A stretch of DNA of 64,000 nucleotides from Meconema thalassinum (lineage: Eukaryota; Arthropoda; Insecta; Orthoptera; Tettigoniidae), in NCBI GenBank assembly GCA_946902985.2, contig OX336392.1, forward strand, positions 16,590,716 through 16,654,715, read 5' to 3'. A program made the position numbers and the translations under genes. The notes beneath the pieces are model-generated. The model was not told the DNA's origin, did not search any database, and was given only the letters and a program-made list of their open reading frames with translations. How positions within the stretch are numbered: position 1 is the first letter of the stretch; every line of letters begins with the position of its first letter. This document shows positions 33,413-44,937 of the stretch, piece by piece.

Positions 33413-34083
33413 GAACGCACATGGAACGCACGTGTCGTATTACGTAGTTGGTAAAGTGAGTGTACTTTTATAGTGTTTATTTGGTGATGTGAGCATAATT
33501 TCACGGAAATGGCTATGGAATGATGAAGATATAGTGTCTGCTTTGGATTTGAGTGATGGTTTGAAGTGTTTCCACACTGAATTATTAATAAAATAATAAC
33601 AGTGCACTTTGTAAGTCATCCACATACATTTCTAAGAGATCGTCAGCGAATTCTTTTAATCATTGGTGGTCTTCATTCATGTTTTTAATCTGCACTTCAA
33701 TTTCTCTAAAAGATATTGCAGGAAGATATTCAGTTGGCCTTATTTGTATTTTAGAGGCGCTTTTTTCAATTTAAAATGTCGTTCGTACCACTGCTCTTCA
33801 TGCGTTCTACATTTTTTTTTTACTATATTTCGTGCTACCGCAGTTAATTCGGTTACAGCAGTACATAATGATTTTATTTTTGAAGCTACTCTTCTTTTTT
33901 GTTGTATGAATTAAGACTAAACTTATGCTGTCAGCCATATATCTGTTTATTCCTTTTTTTCCGAACCTTACCTCATGCGAGTGGCTATGCATTATCATAA
34001 AGATCGGCGGGGGAGGGCTCAAGTGAGGAGGGGCGCTCAATGGAGAGGTGCCTATAGCGTAACTTTGGGTAAATCCGGCCCTG
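33413..34083. other. Unclassified transposon-like stretch
   Basis: Its right border reads GGGTAAATCCGGCCCTG; the complement CAGGGCCGGATTTACCC is a hAT-style end. Near 33520-33560 a frame reads NDEDIVSALDLSDG, possibly a piggyBac N-terminus. Neither call can be closed with a second end. Confidence 0.35.
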
Positions 34084-35335
34084 CGTGCATTTGGTTGTAA
34101 AGCTTGGTTATTTCAGAAAGTAAGTAAATTTCAGCCCCGAGCAGTGAGATGTGTATTCATAGGTTATGAAAACAATGTGAAAGGGTATAAATTGTTTAAT
34201 CTTGAGACTAAATCATTTGTGATTGGATATCATGTAAAATTTGATGAAAGTATATTTCCCATGGTAGAACAGGTTAGGCCTACTATTAAGCATGTTCAAA
34301 CTGATGTTATGATAAGAAGTTATTGTAGTGATGAGTCAGGGATTGGGATTGAAAGCAATGTCCAAGAGAATGATAAAAATGTGATTGAGGCTGAAAATAA
34401 TGAGAACGTTTTGAGAAGGAGTGAAAGGTTAAGGAAGCGTAAAGAATGTTCTTGCTGTAATTTGTCGGTATATGTTGCTGATTATATCGAAGAACCATTG
34501 AGTGTGAGTGAGGCATTGAATGGGGAGTTCTCTGATGAATGGAGAGATGCAATGAAAAGCGAGTTAGACAGTATCCAACGTAAAGGGACATTTATTTTGG
34601 TTGACAGGCCTTCTGGTAGAAATGTGTTGGGTTGTAAGTGGGTTTTGAAACTTGAGAAATCCAGATGGTACTGTTAATAGATTTAAGGCGAGATTGGTAG
34701 CACAAGGTTTTTCCCAAGTGCCAGGGGTAGACTTTAATGAAACTTATGCTCCAGCAATTAAAAGAAAAACGATTCGACTGATGATGGCCATAACTGTCAT
34801 TAATGGGTGGGTTCAGGAACATATTGATGTGCTCACAGCATATTTGCACAGTGAGTTGAATGAGGAAGTTTTCATGGAACAACCTAAATACTTTGAGGTG
34901 GATAAAAATAAAGTGTGTAAATTGCTCAAAAGCTTGTATGGGCTTAAACAAAGTGCTATGGAATGGCATTCGACCTTGTATATGAATTAGGTTTGAAACC
35001 TCTGGTGAAGGATCCATGTGTGTTTGTTAACAAAGATAAGGATCTGTTCATTGGTGTTTATGTTGATGACTTGGCATGCTGGGGAAAAAGAGAACTGGTT
35101 GAATGGTTCAAGGAAGAGTTGGACATTAGATTGGAGATTAAGAAGTTGGAAATATGACCAACTTTCTTTCTATGAATGTGGAGTACAGGGAAGGAGTAAT
35201 GTCTGTTCATCAAACTGACTACATTAAAAGGGTATTGAAAGAATTCAAACAAGAATGTTGCAGACGAAGTCATTGAATGGGCCAAAGACCCAGAGTTTCA
35301 TAAAGATCCTCAATTTGGTTTAGTTTATAACAGGA
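34084..35335 (+). pseudogene. Copia Pol: integrase end and reverse transcriptase, broken
   Basis: It begins in the integrase C-terminus (RAFGCKAW; RAVRCVFIGYENNVKGY). RT motifs follow: EWRDAMKSELDSIQ, then after a +1 shift near 34655 FKARLVAQGFSQVPGVDFNE, QEHIDVLTAYLHSEL and LYGLKQSAMEWH. After another shift near 34965 comes the catalytic GVYVDDL box (about 35055-35075). The RNase H domain is largely deleted after about 35245. Confidence 0.9.
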
Positions 35336-36140
35336 ACTGAATTTTTTGGTATTTTTGTTGAATTAAAGGATTGTCATTGTTTGAGCATGACGAATAGAAG
35401 GAGAAAGTGAGAAGACTCCTGAAGTTCAAGCGCGCCCCGCCAGGCTGTGCTAGAGTGGACAAGTTCCACACAGCCGGGGTCAGCTGGTCTTAGGGATGGT
35501 GCTAAGGGAAACTAATTACTTTGTAACTAATACTCTTTTAAAAAGTAATTAGCGGTTACAATTAAAATAGCATGGCAGGGCACATTGGAAAATATAATTC
35601 ACGGAAATAAGAACTACGGTCTTCATTACATGTTACGGAACACACAGATTCCTGGAATATACAGTCGGAGAAAGCCCAGATCTTTCTCGTAACATCTGCA
35701 GGATTAAGGATGTGAGGTTGTAGAGAGCTTGTCTTGCCACTGACTCCTAACGAATTCCTGGCCTTTTTATTTGATTGACTACCATCACAAGTAAAGCCAG
35801 CCACCCTCGCCCTAGCCTCTTCTAACTGCAAAATCACCTAGACATAGAATTTTTGCTAGAATGTCCCCTGGAGTAGCATTTCCGCTTGCATAAACAGCAA
35901 CTGGCTGCACCCAATATATGCATGAAAGGTACGAACATGAACACTAGAGCGTGATTTGCAAGCACGTTATTCTGGAGGTCAGGTGTGCGTTCACCTAAAT
36001 CAACTAATCCATCTACTTTATCAGAAAAGCTATTTAACCCTTAGCTGACCAAGGATGTGCTAAACGATTTTTTCCATAGTTGGCTAATGAAAATTGGCAA
36101 GAAAGGAGGTACCTAAAGAGAATATCATACTTTTTTAAAA

Positions 36141-37610
36141 TTAAGTTTTCAAAATCAGTGTTTTAGAGACATGGTACTTCAGAGTACCGTTGGTCCCTAC
36201 GTAGGCCGATTCAACATTTGGACTTAACTCTATTACATAATTAGAAACTTCCTCCCAGAAAATTATCAAATTACATTTTGCATTTTGTAGAACACGTTTT
36301 CGGTAAATATAGCCTGACTGCATCTGACTTACCTGAGAAATAATACTGATGAATAGTAACTCAAATATAATTAATTATGCCTGTAATTTATTTACTATAA
36401 CAAACTTTTATGTAAGGTGAAGCATGTCATAAAATATTGCTCTGTTTAGGAACTGATTTCCCTCTTCAAAAATATTATAATAGAAAGCATGTAAAAGAAT
36501 GCATTAATACATTCAGAAATAGAACAGGATATAGCCTACTGCATTCCATACTGTCAGCACAGACACTCCAAAACTCACTGAACTTGATGCCCTGAAAGCT
36601 ACTGGGACTAACACTGTATCATGCCGCTAAGCATTTACATCATGCTAGGCAGTGAAGCAGTTATTTCTTTCATTGCCGCATAAATGTACATTACTGTAGG
36701 GACAAAGACTACAAAATTCACATCTACCCCGTACATCTGTGAAAACAAGCCAGTGGATGCTCTTGTTCCCCAGCCTGACATCTTTAGGGACGGAGAAGTT
36801 CTTCCCTCGTCTCTTGTTACTTATAAGTTTGCATTCCTCTTAGGAGTTGTCTTCTTTGGTTCAGTGAAAGCCAATAATCCAAGAGCAACATCCTTGTGAA
36901 ACTGTTTCATTGAAAGTTTCCCATTTATTTCACAGAAAACCACATATGAATTGATGAATGATATTTCCAATAGCCCCCAAAAGAGCCTCTGCCACCAATT
37001 CTTACACCTTCGATCAAGTCCATACACTGTTCTAAGTCTGACTGCCATATCAACACCTCCCATGTGTGAGTTTTAGTCAACAGCAATAACTGGACAAGTC
37101 ACATCTTTCTTTGTGCCATCCTTTAGTCTCCTAGAAGGGAAGGCTTGTTCCGTGCCATGGTAGTTGGATGAAAAGTCTTCGTGTCTTTTCATTTGGAGAA
37201 TCCTAGGCCAGTATTTGAAATCCCAAAATCACTCTCCCCACGAGACAAATTTTTTTGGTCATTTGTCATATCCTGTGGAATACCTTTCCTGTTTTATTGT
37301 ACCATATGCTCGAGTGTTTCCAGCCTTCAGCTTCTCCAACAGGTCAAGAGAAGTAAAATAATTGTCAAAACATATTATTCTTCCCTTACCACATTCCTGG
37401 CTCATTTTCTCCTACTATCTGTCTAATTCTAGTGATTTCAGCATTAAAAACCAAATTGAAAATGTCAGGTGCCGGTTTATTAGCAAGTTGCAACGGATTC
37501 TGGTCAAATTCGTCATCATCTTCCTGAATATCAGTGTCACGGTGATTATCCACTTCAATTTCTGTGTCTAGAAGTTCTAAAAGTTGGTAATCACTCAAAA
37601 CATCTGCCAC
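36141..37610 (-). pseudogene. piggyBac transposase, broken
   Basis: The start is at 37610 (MADVLSDYQLLELLDTEIEV followed by an acidic stretch), typical of piggyBac N-termini. The middle is disordered by frameshifts (37380-37070). 37063-36821 holds MGGVDMAVRLRTVYGLDRRC, then NWWQRLFWGLLEISFINSYV, the conserved GGVD/third-Asp region of the DDD domain. 36323-36141 may be the C-terminus. Several stops; not functional. Confidence 0.85.
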
Positions 37611-38338
37611 CCCAGGGGCTCACATCTAGTGGGTCGTGGGTTGGCGACCACGGGGCCCCAGCTGAGTCCGGCATTTCTTCCACTTACTTGCTCCTCTCCG
37701 TCTTATTTCCTGTTGACCTCACTTGGTCAACTCTTGTTCTCTTCCGACCCCGACGGTATTAGGGTATCCGAGGCCTAGGGAGTCTCTTCCTCTCCCGCCT
37801 TAATTGGCCCTTGTCTCATCTTTTCTGATACCCTCCTTCTGCGAGGGATCAGCCTTATTTTTCTTTTCATGTTATCTCCTGCCTTCTGCTCAAGGCCCTC
37901 AAGGAGGCAGGGTGTATGTAGCCCCACCACTTCTGGTGCACCCTAGATATTTCTACACCCTCAGGGGCTCACGGCTGATGAGTTCGGGAGTTGGCGGCCC
38001 GAGGGATTCCGGAGCTGGGTCCGGTTTTCCCCTTTTATCCATTACCTCTGGGGCGGACCCTCTCCTCTTTCACTTTCCTATCTGACTTTCATGGCTCTCC
38101 TTCCTTCCAAGTCCCACAATCCGCATTCTTCGAGGGTTGAGGACATTTATTTTCCTCCTGTCTTTATTTGCCTTGTTCTCCTTTTGTTTTCCAATTTCTT
38201 CTTCTAGTATATAAGTAAGTAGTTAGTTTTAGTTATAGTTTACATTTTATCATCATCTTCACGATCATCCAAATCATTAGGGGCCGATAACCTAGATCTT
38301 AGGCCCCTTAAAACAACAATTATCATCATCATCATCGT
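37609..38338 (+). mobile_element. 730-bp SINE-like element with 3' stem-loop
   Basis: AAAACATCTGCC (37597-37608) and AAAACATTTGCC (about 38340-38351) are a 12-bp TSD with one mismatch, placing the insertion at the piggyBac start codon. It ends in the stem-loop GGGGCCGATAACC...GGCCCC plus a CATCATCAT tail, the same unit found alone at 15792-15843 and 60677-60729. Internally, 37612-37676 and 37961-38027 are related modules (CAGGGGCTCAC ... GTCCGG). No ORF. Confidence 0.82.
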
Positions 38339-39193
38339 AAAAACATTTGCCATACCGAAAGAAAACACTAAAAAATCCAATAAATTGTCTAGAGTTAGCA
38401 GGACAACACAGCTGATAGGAAGGTTATGTTGATATATACGGTAGGCCTTCTCGTAGACCGTCGGTACTCAGGAGTCCAGTTCAGTCAAAGTCCATCCTCA
38501 CAAAAATTAATCTCTCAATTCAGTTATAACGTATGTAAAACACAAGTAGAAAGGCCCACCAAAGGCGAATCACTCATTCACAAAGTCACTTGCAGTTATA
38601 AGTCGCATAAACATCAATAACAATATCACATTTTCAAAGCATGTTGTAACCATGGAAACGGAAGTTTCTATCTCCTGCCTTGTCAACGGCAGGTTAGCCA
38701 ACGGCAAAAAAATCACTTTTCTTTATGAAATTAGCATTCCTCTACTGTACTAAAGGTCTACAGAGGCGCTAGTCGTTAAACATCAGGGGCTATAGGACAA
38801 AGAAATAGGTGGTACTTGTAAGTACCGTCGGTCAGCTAAGGGTTAACTCGATTTCTTCTCTTAGCTTCTCTTCTTCGAAAATTACAACACCGTAACGTGA
38901 ATTATCATTCTTTTCTTCCTTAAAATAGTCTGAAATAGCATTTATACTATGCGCATTAACTCCATAAGGCCACTTTAGTCCTTTACAAAGTTTTCTCAAG
39001 TGACTTTCTGAAGGCAGAGGCATGAGATTATGTCACCGACAATGACGGAATCCTTTCGGTGATTTTATTCTCAACAATAAACACTCTAAAATGAATTCAT
39101 TGCTGTACCTCATTCCATTGCGAGATTTTTCCTGGCATTTCTTGAGCATAGTGTCTATTATCATCTTTTCCTTCTTGCTAAGGTGTTCGTTAT

Positions 39194-39663
39194 CAGGGGC
39201 GGATCCAGGAGAGGGCGAGGAGGGCGACCGCCCAGGGCTCCGCGGTCCTAGGGGCCCCGCGCCATGGATTTTTCTACATTTAATTAATTAAGTATACTTT
39301 TCAAACTAATTTATAATTCATATTCCTTTCTTCAGTGTAGCTATGACCTCTCGTGACCGTTTAGCAAGTTAAGATTTCAGTGAAATAATAGAAGACTTCA
39401 GCCGGGAAAAAAGTCGCAAAGTAATATTTTAATATTTCATTGTTTACATAATCTTATTCAAAGGGACATAAAGGTTTCTTTCATATTATTAAAATAATGT
39501 ACTGTAGTGTATTCAAAATATTGTAACTATTCTTTATTTTATTATTATTATTATTATTATTATTACCAAACTATTTTCCATTTGATTCGATTTTTTTTTC
39601 TATTGTTGTGGGCCCCACCTTATCATATCGCCCAGGGCCTCGCAAGGCCTGGATCCGCCACTG
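39194..39663. mobile_element. hAT-type MITE inside P transposase
   Basis: The left end CAGGGGCGGATCCAGG and right end CCTGGATCCGCCACTG are inverted repeats; GCCCAGGGC blocks recur inside both. Flanks TTCGTTAT (39186-39193) and ATCGTTAT (39666-39673) suggest an 8-bp TSD with one mismatch and two extra bases. It contains an (ATT)n run near 39541-39565 and no ORF. Confidence 0.8.
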
Positions 39664-40601
39664 TAATCGTTATTTTTGTAATTAAATGCCTGTGAATTTC
39701 GAACCTGCTTCTCCAGCAAATTAATTCTCGATTTTGCTGAGTTAAGGCAGGATCTAACGCGAATTAAATTACGATTAGCATTATTACGGCGCCTTTTGAA
39801 CAATATTATAGTCTTTTCAGCATCAGTAAGTACACTAGAATGACCCGAATTCTTATCAACACTGGATTGACCTTTTAATGCCTCATTCGTTGCTCCACTC
39901 CCATCTTCAATCTTCTTTCTTCTTTTACTGGTGGTGTCGAGATTCTTTTTCCTGTTGGGAGCTTTACGGGACTTATTCTCACTACTTCGGTAAATTAGGG
40001 GGAAAATGAGGCACTGCTCCAGGTCGTAACTTCCACCACACACGAGAGATTTCCTCTTCTTCACCATTCACTATAAAATTACCTGATTTTACTACCAAAT
40101 CATCAGAGAAATGAATTTGAAGAATTCTAATACTTCGCGTTAACTCCGTATCCTTTCGTGGAATAGCTCTGGCCCATTTTTCAAATTGATTTGTATTCTT
40201 CGGTGGTGAAAAAGTTCGTATATCGTCAACTACTCTACCATATCCTGACTTACAGCCAGGCAAAAACCAGTACGGCATGCTGAACTATTAAATTAACAAA
40301 GCCGCATAAGAAATATGTTTGAAGTTCACAACACAAAACACTGATGTACACAAGACACAATGAACTGAATTTAAGACCTGAATGCAAAGAAAATTCAATT
40401 TAATTCACACAAATATCTCACACAGTAACTTCTCGCGCACTTTTCTAAGACCCGGCTCGACCCAACAACAGGACACGTTGTTGGACATTATCGCTTGCAG
40501 TGCTTGTAGCGGCGGGACCACAAACTACCGTGCTATAATGGCGGAGTCCTCACACTAGGTCCTTCTATTCGTCATGGTTTGAGGTTAACTAACAGGGGAA
40601 G

Positions 40602-40769
40602 TGTTGGAGTTGGTAGTTAACAATTTAAGTTGGCAGCATTGATTTTATATTTTAGTATTCCTTGTGTTGTTTGTGCCTTGTAGCGTGATGGACGTGTAAA
40701 TATACGATCTACTATTTCGTTAACAAACTCTCGTTATTTCCACTGAAACTTGAAGATTAGTTAACAACA
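40602..40769 (+). repeat. Probable copia 3' LTR
   Basis: It starts TGTTGGAG right after the purine run AACAGGGGAAG and ends TTAACAACA, giving the TGTTG...CAACA ends usual for copia LTRs. There is no partner LTR to confirm the borders. Confidence 0.65.
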
Positions 40770-40998
40770 CAATTGAGTAGCTTCTGACAGTGAGACTGCG
40801 CCCCGATCACGAAAACCAAGATTAACGGCCGAGGGGACCCGATGCGCTGATCACGCTTCACCCAAATATCTGCAGGCCAAATGGCTGGGCAGCGGTCGCT
40901 TGGTCGGCCTTAGCCCACCATGGGCTGTATAGTGCCAGGGGTTGACTTTTTAACTCTATTATAACTGAGAGTCATTTACCATTTTTATTATCATTATT
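40770..40998. other. Short structured repeat-like stretch
   Basis: 40840-40950 contains GCTGATCACGC, ATATCTGCAGGCC and GCAGCGGTCGCTTGGTCGGC blocks with internal complementarity. I think this is a dispersed insect repeat but cannot name it. Confidence 0.35.
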
Positions 40999-41010
40999 AT
41001 CAATCTTTGA

Positions 41011-41106
41011 GTCTCCCATAAGTCCAACCCCTCGTCCACGTCGTGGGAGACGGGCAACGGCACAAAGTAGGGGATTGCCTGTAGGGGCGAAGTACAGTGG
41101 GGACTT
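41011..41106 (+). ncRNA. Possible HDV-like ribozyme fold at LINE A 5' end
   Basis: P1 would be GTCTCCC (41011-41017) with GGGAGAC (41045-41051), starting at the element's first base or one in. P2 would be AAGTCC (41020-41025) with GGACTT (41101-41106). An L3-like TCCACGT (41035-41041) lies inside CG/CG, and GGGCAAC follows P1 directly, as in HDV. A GGCGAAG segment could be J4/2. P3 is weak and J4/2 is long, so this is a candidate only. Confidence 0.5.
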
Positions 41107-41289
41107 CGTGTGCCCCGGGACCGTTACGGTAACTGTGAAGGTCCTACAGGAACCCTGAAAAGTGACGGCTAACGGGGCTCTGGTGAAGCTACGATAGGCC
41201 CAGCAAGCCAGTAGTGGATAAAACCAAATGCTTTCAAAAATGGAACGAGCCTCGGACAGGATGGATTTAATAGACGACGACACGGCTGT

Positions 41290-44169
41290 ACACACGGACT
41301 AAGATTTGGAACTTTAAACCTAAGAACGCTGACGGGGAAGGTGGAGGAGATAGTGGATATGATGGAAAGAAGGAAGTTGGATTTATTGGGATTGGCAGAA
41401 ACAAAGTGGAAAGGGGAAGGAAGGAGAGTACTGAGAAAAGGCTATAGACTGTACTGGAGTGGGAACGAAGAGGGAAAGAGGAATGGAGTGGGAGTAGTAG
41501 TACGAGATGGTTTAAAAGAAGAAGTGAGGAGAATAAGTGATAGGATGATGAAAGTGAAAGTAGCACTGAGGGGAGAGACCGTAGAAATAGTGCAAGTGTA
41601 TGCTCCACAAGTAGGCTGCGCTTCTGAAGAGAAGGAGGAGTTTGAAGAGGAATTGCAGAAGCAGCTGGTAGGAAGAAATATGATTGTTATGGGGGACCTC
41701 AATGCCCATGTAGGAAGAGAAAGACAAGGTTATGAGAGTGTTCTAGGACCAGAGGGTTGGGGTGGAAGAAATGAGGAAGGAAAGAGACTGTTGGACTTCT
41801 GCCAGAGGAACAGCCTGCTAGTTGGGAACTCCTGGTTTAAGAAAAGAGAGAGCCACACAATCACATGGTACAGTGATGACTTGACCAGGAAGTCGGTGGT
41901 CGACTATATACTGTATGAGAAAGAACTAAATAAGAACATCACGGACATCAAGGTTATACCATCGGAGAACCTGGATAGCGACCATCGATTACTGGTAATG
42001 AACCTGAGAGGGAGTAAGGAGAAGAAAGGGACTGAGAACCAGGAAAGACGTATAAGGATATGGAAACTGAAAGAAGGGGATAGAAGGGTCGAGTACCTCA
42101 AAATGGTAAAGGAAGGAATTCCAACAGATGAAGAAAGAGGGGTGGAAGAGGAATGGGCTAGATTTAAGAAGACACTAGTGGGTGCAGCAGAAGCAGTATG
42201 TGGGAGGACAAGTAGTAAGAAGAGGTGGAAGGAAACACCATGGTGGAATGAGAAGACAAAAGATATAGTAAGGGAAAAGAATAGAGCCTTTAGGAGGTGG
42301 TATCAAAATAGGACGGTAGAGACAAGGGAAGAGTACCAGGAAAGAAAGAAGGAGGCGAAGAGAGTGGTGGCTGAGGAGAGAAGGAAGTGGATGGAAGAGT
42401 GGACAAAGATGATGGAGGAGGATAGTGAAGGTACAAAAAAGGTCCTGTATGGGATGGTAAAAAATAAGAGGCGGAAGGATCCTACGGATTAAGTTAGAAT
42501 GGTGAACAAAAGGGGACAAGAGATAGAAAATAGGGAAGAACTGAAGAAAATGTGGAAAGAATATTTTGAAGAACTTCTGAACCCAAATGGAAAAGATGGT
42601 GAGGAGGAAGAAATCGGGGAAGAGGAAGATGAACTGCAAACAGAAAAGGACTTAACATGGAAAGAAGTGGAAGATGCAGTGAACAAGATGAAAGGAGGGA
42701 AGGCACCGGGTGTGGATGAGTTGAGTGTGGAGATGGTGAGAGCAGCAGGAGAGGTGGGGATACAGTGGCTGTACCGAGTGATGAGGACAGCATGGAAGGA
42801 AAGGAAGACCCCAGAGGACTGGAAAAAAGGAATCATTGTCCCGATCTTCAAGAAAGGTAGTAGAACAGATTGCAGAAACTATCGGGGAATAACACTGATG
42901 AGTCATTGTGCAAAGATCTTCGAGAAAGTTTTAGAAAAGAGAATTAGGACAAGGATAGAAGGAGGGATGAGGGAAGAACAACATGGCTTCAGAGCAGGAA
43001 GGTCCACAGTGGATTTGATTTTTGCTGTAAGGCAGTTACAAGAACAGCACTATGAGTATGGAACAGATCTACTGATGGCCTTCCTGGACATTGAGAAAGC
43101 ATATGACAGTGTATGCAGAAACAAAGTATGGAAGTCCCTGGAGGATAGAGGAGTAGAGAAATGGACTATAAAGAGGATAAAGGAGATGTACAAGGGAAGC
43201 GTGAGCTGTGTGAAAGTGGGAGGAGAGAGATCTGACTGGTTGGAACAAAGAAACGGCCTGAAACAAGGAAGTGCACTGTCACCGTTACTTTTCATTGTGG
43301 TGATGGATGACATAATGACCCGAGTGGCACAAGTAATTGGGGACGGAAAGATGAAAGCAATGGTGTTTGCAGATGATTTGATGATTTGGGGAAACAAGGA
43401 GGAGGAGGTACAGGAACAGTTGGACGTGTGGGAAGGAATAATACAAGGATATGGGATGAAATTTAGCATAAATAAGAGTGAGATGGTGATCACAACAAGG
43501 AAGAAGGAAAGAACCACCACGGGAATAACAATTGGTGGGGAACAGCTGAAGAAAGTGGAGAGTTTTAAGTATCTGGGAAGCCTGATACAAGATAATGGAA
43601 GAAACGATAGAGAAATAAATGAGCGGGGGAGGCAGGCAGAAGCATTTCGGAGGAGTGTGAGAAGCATGTTATGGAGCAAGGATGTCCCTCAGAACAGAAA
43701 AAAGATCATATATCGGACGTACTATGTCCCTATCCTGACGTATGCCTCGGAGACCTGGGTTATGAAAGGAAGGGAGAAGAGCAAAATACAGGCCAGTGAG
43801 ATGAGGTTCTTGAGAAGCAGTATTGGAGCTACAAAGATGGACAGAATAAGAAATGAGAGGACCAGAGAATTAATGAAGGAGGAACCATTACAAGATGGTA
43901 TAGAGAAATCTAGACTTAGATGGTATGGACATGTAAAACGAATGGAGGAGAAGAGGATACCCAGGAGAGTACATGAGACGAAGTGGGAAGGAAAGAGACC
44001 GAGGGGAAGACCGAGAGACAGGTGGCTGAAGGGGGTGGAAGAAAGCGTGAAGAAGAGAGGAGAAGACTGGACAAGGGTGGAGGCTGAGAGATGGTGGGAA
44101 GACAGAAGACGTTGGAGAGGCTTGTGTTCCAAACAGACCCGGCCAGTGGCTGGAAACTGTGCAAGATGA
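41290..44169 (+). pseudogene. LINE A endonuclease-RT polyprotein, one stop from open
   Basis: APE-type endonuclease lies at about 41305-42020 (LGLAETKWKGEG; VMGDLNAHVG; LDSDHRLLVM). An in-frame TAA at 42490-42492 splits the ORF; the same frame continues to 44169. RT motifs are GKAPGVDELSVEM, NYRGITLMSH, EEQHGFRAGRSTVDL, FLDIEKAYDSV, GLKQGSALSPLLFIVVMD and MVFADDLMIWG (about 43365). The C-terminus has RLRWYGHVKRMEEKRIP. A likely frameshift near 41297 separates an upstream ATG (41240) from this frame. The endonuclease nicks target DNA and RT copies the RNA there. Confidence 0.92.
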
Positions 44170-44937
44170 TGATGATCAATCTTTGCATCCAACTGCCTGA
44201 TATTTATTCACTCACAAAACATCCACATTTGGAATATCCACTCAGGAATAACCAAAATTTTCCTATCACTACAACGAATCATGGAAGCTCCACATAATGC
44301 GATAATATCCGCACAAAGTTTCAAAAGTTAAATTTGAAAAACTGTTTACTGGCAAACCCTGCCTGTCCTAACTTATGCAAACTAGGAAGAAAAATAATAC
44401 TAGCATATGCTGACCTAAGAGGAGGCTGGATTTAGACTGCTCCTTAACCCGGTCTATGAGGCAATTATAATTGGCTACATGGATAATTCTTGCCAGGCAC
44501 GTCCACGTCGCGGGGGTGGGCAACGGTACTGTAATATGGGGTATAACATAGGCCCCATGCACAGGGTTACGTGCGAAGACCTCAACGGAATCTGCAGCGG
44601 AGAAGATGGACTTCCGAACGGTGGAGATTGCGGAAGAGGAAGAGGCAACCCAGTACTCAGGGAATAGTATGAATACAGCATCAATTGGCAGCGTCTGTTT
44701 CCCAGGTTAGGGGCGGCTGCAAGGGCGTCTATTTCCCATGTTAGGGGCGGCCTGTATAATAGCTGGCAGTAGCTTCATAAAATGCCTTTGGGAGTGGCGA
44801 CCCCATCGTAATAATAGCCTAAAATGGAAATGGCACTTCAAATGATTCGGAGAAGGTTAGGGCGTACCCTGCAGGCGACGCGCAGTTCTTTTGGCACTGG
44901 GGGAACTGTGAGAAATGGGCGACCAGTAACCGAAATG

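Larger units (their letters stand above)
36038..38842 (-). mobile_element. piggyBac element inside the P element
   Basis: TTAA lies at 36034-36037 and 38843-38846. The ends CCCTTAGCTGACC and GGTCAGCTAAGGG are inverted repeats. P-transposase coding resumes on both sides, so the insertion site is certain. It contains a 730-bp SINE-like element over its transposase start codon. Confidence 0.93.
35545..40278 (-). pseudogene. P-element transposase with THAP domain, interrupted
   Basis: On the reverse strand 40278-39982 is a THAP DNA-binding domain (FLPGCKSGYGR; TFSPPKN; QFEKWARAIPRKD), but the first Cys is Trp and the later CxxH is degenerate. 39955-39690 is a basic segment and coiled coil (SAKSRINLLEKQV). 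After the MITE, 39190-38847 reads MRYSNEFILECLLL and LPLPSESHLRKLCKG. After the piggyBac, 36030-35900 reads KVDGLVDLGERTPD and ALVFMFVPFMH. 35837-35562 reads LQLEEARARVAGFTCDG, the RNase H-like/GTP-binding region. Frameshifts and two insertions kill it. Confidence 0.85.
35386..40576 (-). mobile_element. P element with TIRs, carrying nested insertions
   Basis: Left end CATGACGAATAGAAGGA and right end TCCTTCTATTCGTCATG (reverse complement, one gap region then GAG.ACTCC in both) form ~31-bp TIRs beginning CATGA, as in Drosophila P. GTTTGAG flanks both ends (35379-35385, 40577-40583), consistent with an 8-bp P target duplication. The net length without piggyBac 36038-38842 and MITE 39194-39663 is about 1.9 kb. 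Confidence 0.88.
34084..40769 (+). mobile_element. Ty1/copia remnant, split by a P element
   Basis: Pol sequence runs 34084-35335. A polypurine tract AACAGGGGAAG (40591-40601) and a probable 3' LTR (40602-40769) lie on the other side of the P element, which inserted after pol with TSD GTTTGAG. The 5' half (LTR, gag, most of integrase) is missing. Confidence 0.82.
41010..44174 (+). mobile_element. LINE A, full length, with 11-bp TSD
   Basis: ATCAATCTTTG flanks it exactly at 40999-41009 and 44175-44185. It has a ~330-bp leader, one long ORF region with endonuclease and RT, and a 3' end GATGATGATG. The exact TSD and nearly intact ORF suggest a young copy. Related copies are at 25308-28396 and 57083-57690. 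The clade looks RTE-like by its triplet tail, but this is not proven. Confidence 0.93.

Noticed and set aside
34307..35285. Reverse ORFs opposite the copia pol.
   Set aside because: They are antisense to clear RT motifs on the forward strand.
37961..38027. CTGATGAG at 37975-37982 suggested a second hammerhead core.
   Set aside because: No GAAA follows a closing stem II and no stem III can be formed; the paired segment CGGG/CCCG is followed by AGGGATT. The same applies to CTGATGAG near 62886.
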